52,808 nt of DNA from an uncultured Burkholderiales bacterium (lineage in GTDB: Bacteria > Pseudomonadota > Gammaproteobacteria > Burkholderiales > Burkholderiaceae_C). The notes under the pieces are model-generated. The model did no database searches and was not told where the DNA came from. It was given only the letters and a program-made list of their open reading frames with translations. The stretch spans positions 1 to 52,808 of the forward strand of contig CALMIL010000010.1 of the NCBI GenBank assembly GCA_937864005.1, in the 5' to 3' direction. The stretch's first letter is position 1. Each line of letters starts with the position of its first letter. Below are positions 52,745 to 52,808 of the stretch, piece by piece. A program made the position numbers and the translations under genes.

Positions 52745-52808
52745 GGCCTGCGCCCTGGCTCGTGTTCGCCGCTGCGCCAGCGTCGTCAATCGCGCGCGCC
52801 GGGCGACG

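Larger units (their letters stand above)
52258..52751. repeat. Direct duplication, copy 2 (494 bp)
   Basis: Second copy of the unit at 51592-52085. Flanking sequences differ immediately outside both ends, which defines the limits. No terminal inverted repeats or transposase accompany it. Confidence 0.92.

Overview
The window is about 53 kb of high-GC DNA with strong G/C bias at third codon positions. Long spurious ORFs therefore run antisense to almost every real gene. The gene content (RND pump, Mrp-type antiporter, arginine deiminase, membrane pyrophosphatase, MoxR/DUF58/TgpA/MltB cluster, many lipoproteins) and the protein sequences suggest a Betaproteobacterium, probably Burkholderiales. 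That placement is inference from general protein style, not from a marker gene. No rRNA, tRNA, CRISPR array or prophage was recognised. The only insertion sequence seen is an IS630-type element near the left end.

Layout. 1-2.06 kb: the tail of an unknown gene, a small secreted SnoaL-like protein and an IS630 transposase directly upstream of it. 2.06-6.87 kb (minus): M16 zinc peptidase, ketopantoate reductase and a LysR regulator whose reading frame is broken at four copies of a 7-bp repeat. 6.87-7.67 kb: non-coding, holding the first of two large paired palindromic elements. 7.67-10.03 kb (minus): an amidohydrolase-like lipoprotein and an NlpE/META/DUF4377-type lipoprotein. 10.29-12.67 kb: a TPR/beta-barrel outer-membrane protein convergent with an intact LysR gene. 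12.96-18.57 kb: an arginine/ornithine-type antiporter, arginine deiminase, the second palindromic element, a YfcC-family carrier and a Tat-signal protein of unknown function.

19.2-29.5 kb (plus) is a nearly gapless run: an RND pump pair, a membrane protein, a six-gene Mrp cluster (E, F, G, B-like, C, D) without a separate full-length MrpA, and a second amino-acid antiporter. 29.5-35.1 kb: a patatin-like lipoprotein divergent from a NodT-type outer-membrane channel, then AI-2E-type and YihY-type membrane proteins and two small membrane proteins. 35.2-38.4 kb: soluble pyrophosphatase divergent from a K+-independent proton pyrophosphatase fused to an OmpA-like tail. 38.5-46.3 kb: a hydrolase, two MscS-type channels, small secreted proteins and a histone-deacetylase-like enzyme. 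46.4-51.6 kb: MoxR ATPase, DUF58, transglutaminase and a lytic transglycosylase, which read as one operon. 51.6-52.8 kb: a 494-bp direct duplication carrying two identical 91-aa genes, each with its own terminator.

Common themes are ion and energy coupling at the membrane (Mrp, H+-PPase, MscS, antiporters) and envelope biology (lipoproteins, efflux, murein enzymes). The most unusual items are the heptamer-interrupted LysR gene, the covarying paired palindromic elements, the pyrophosphatase-OmpA fusion and the perfectly conserved duplicated small gene.
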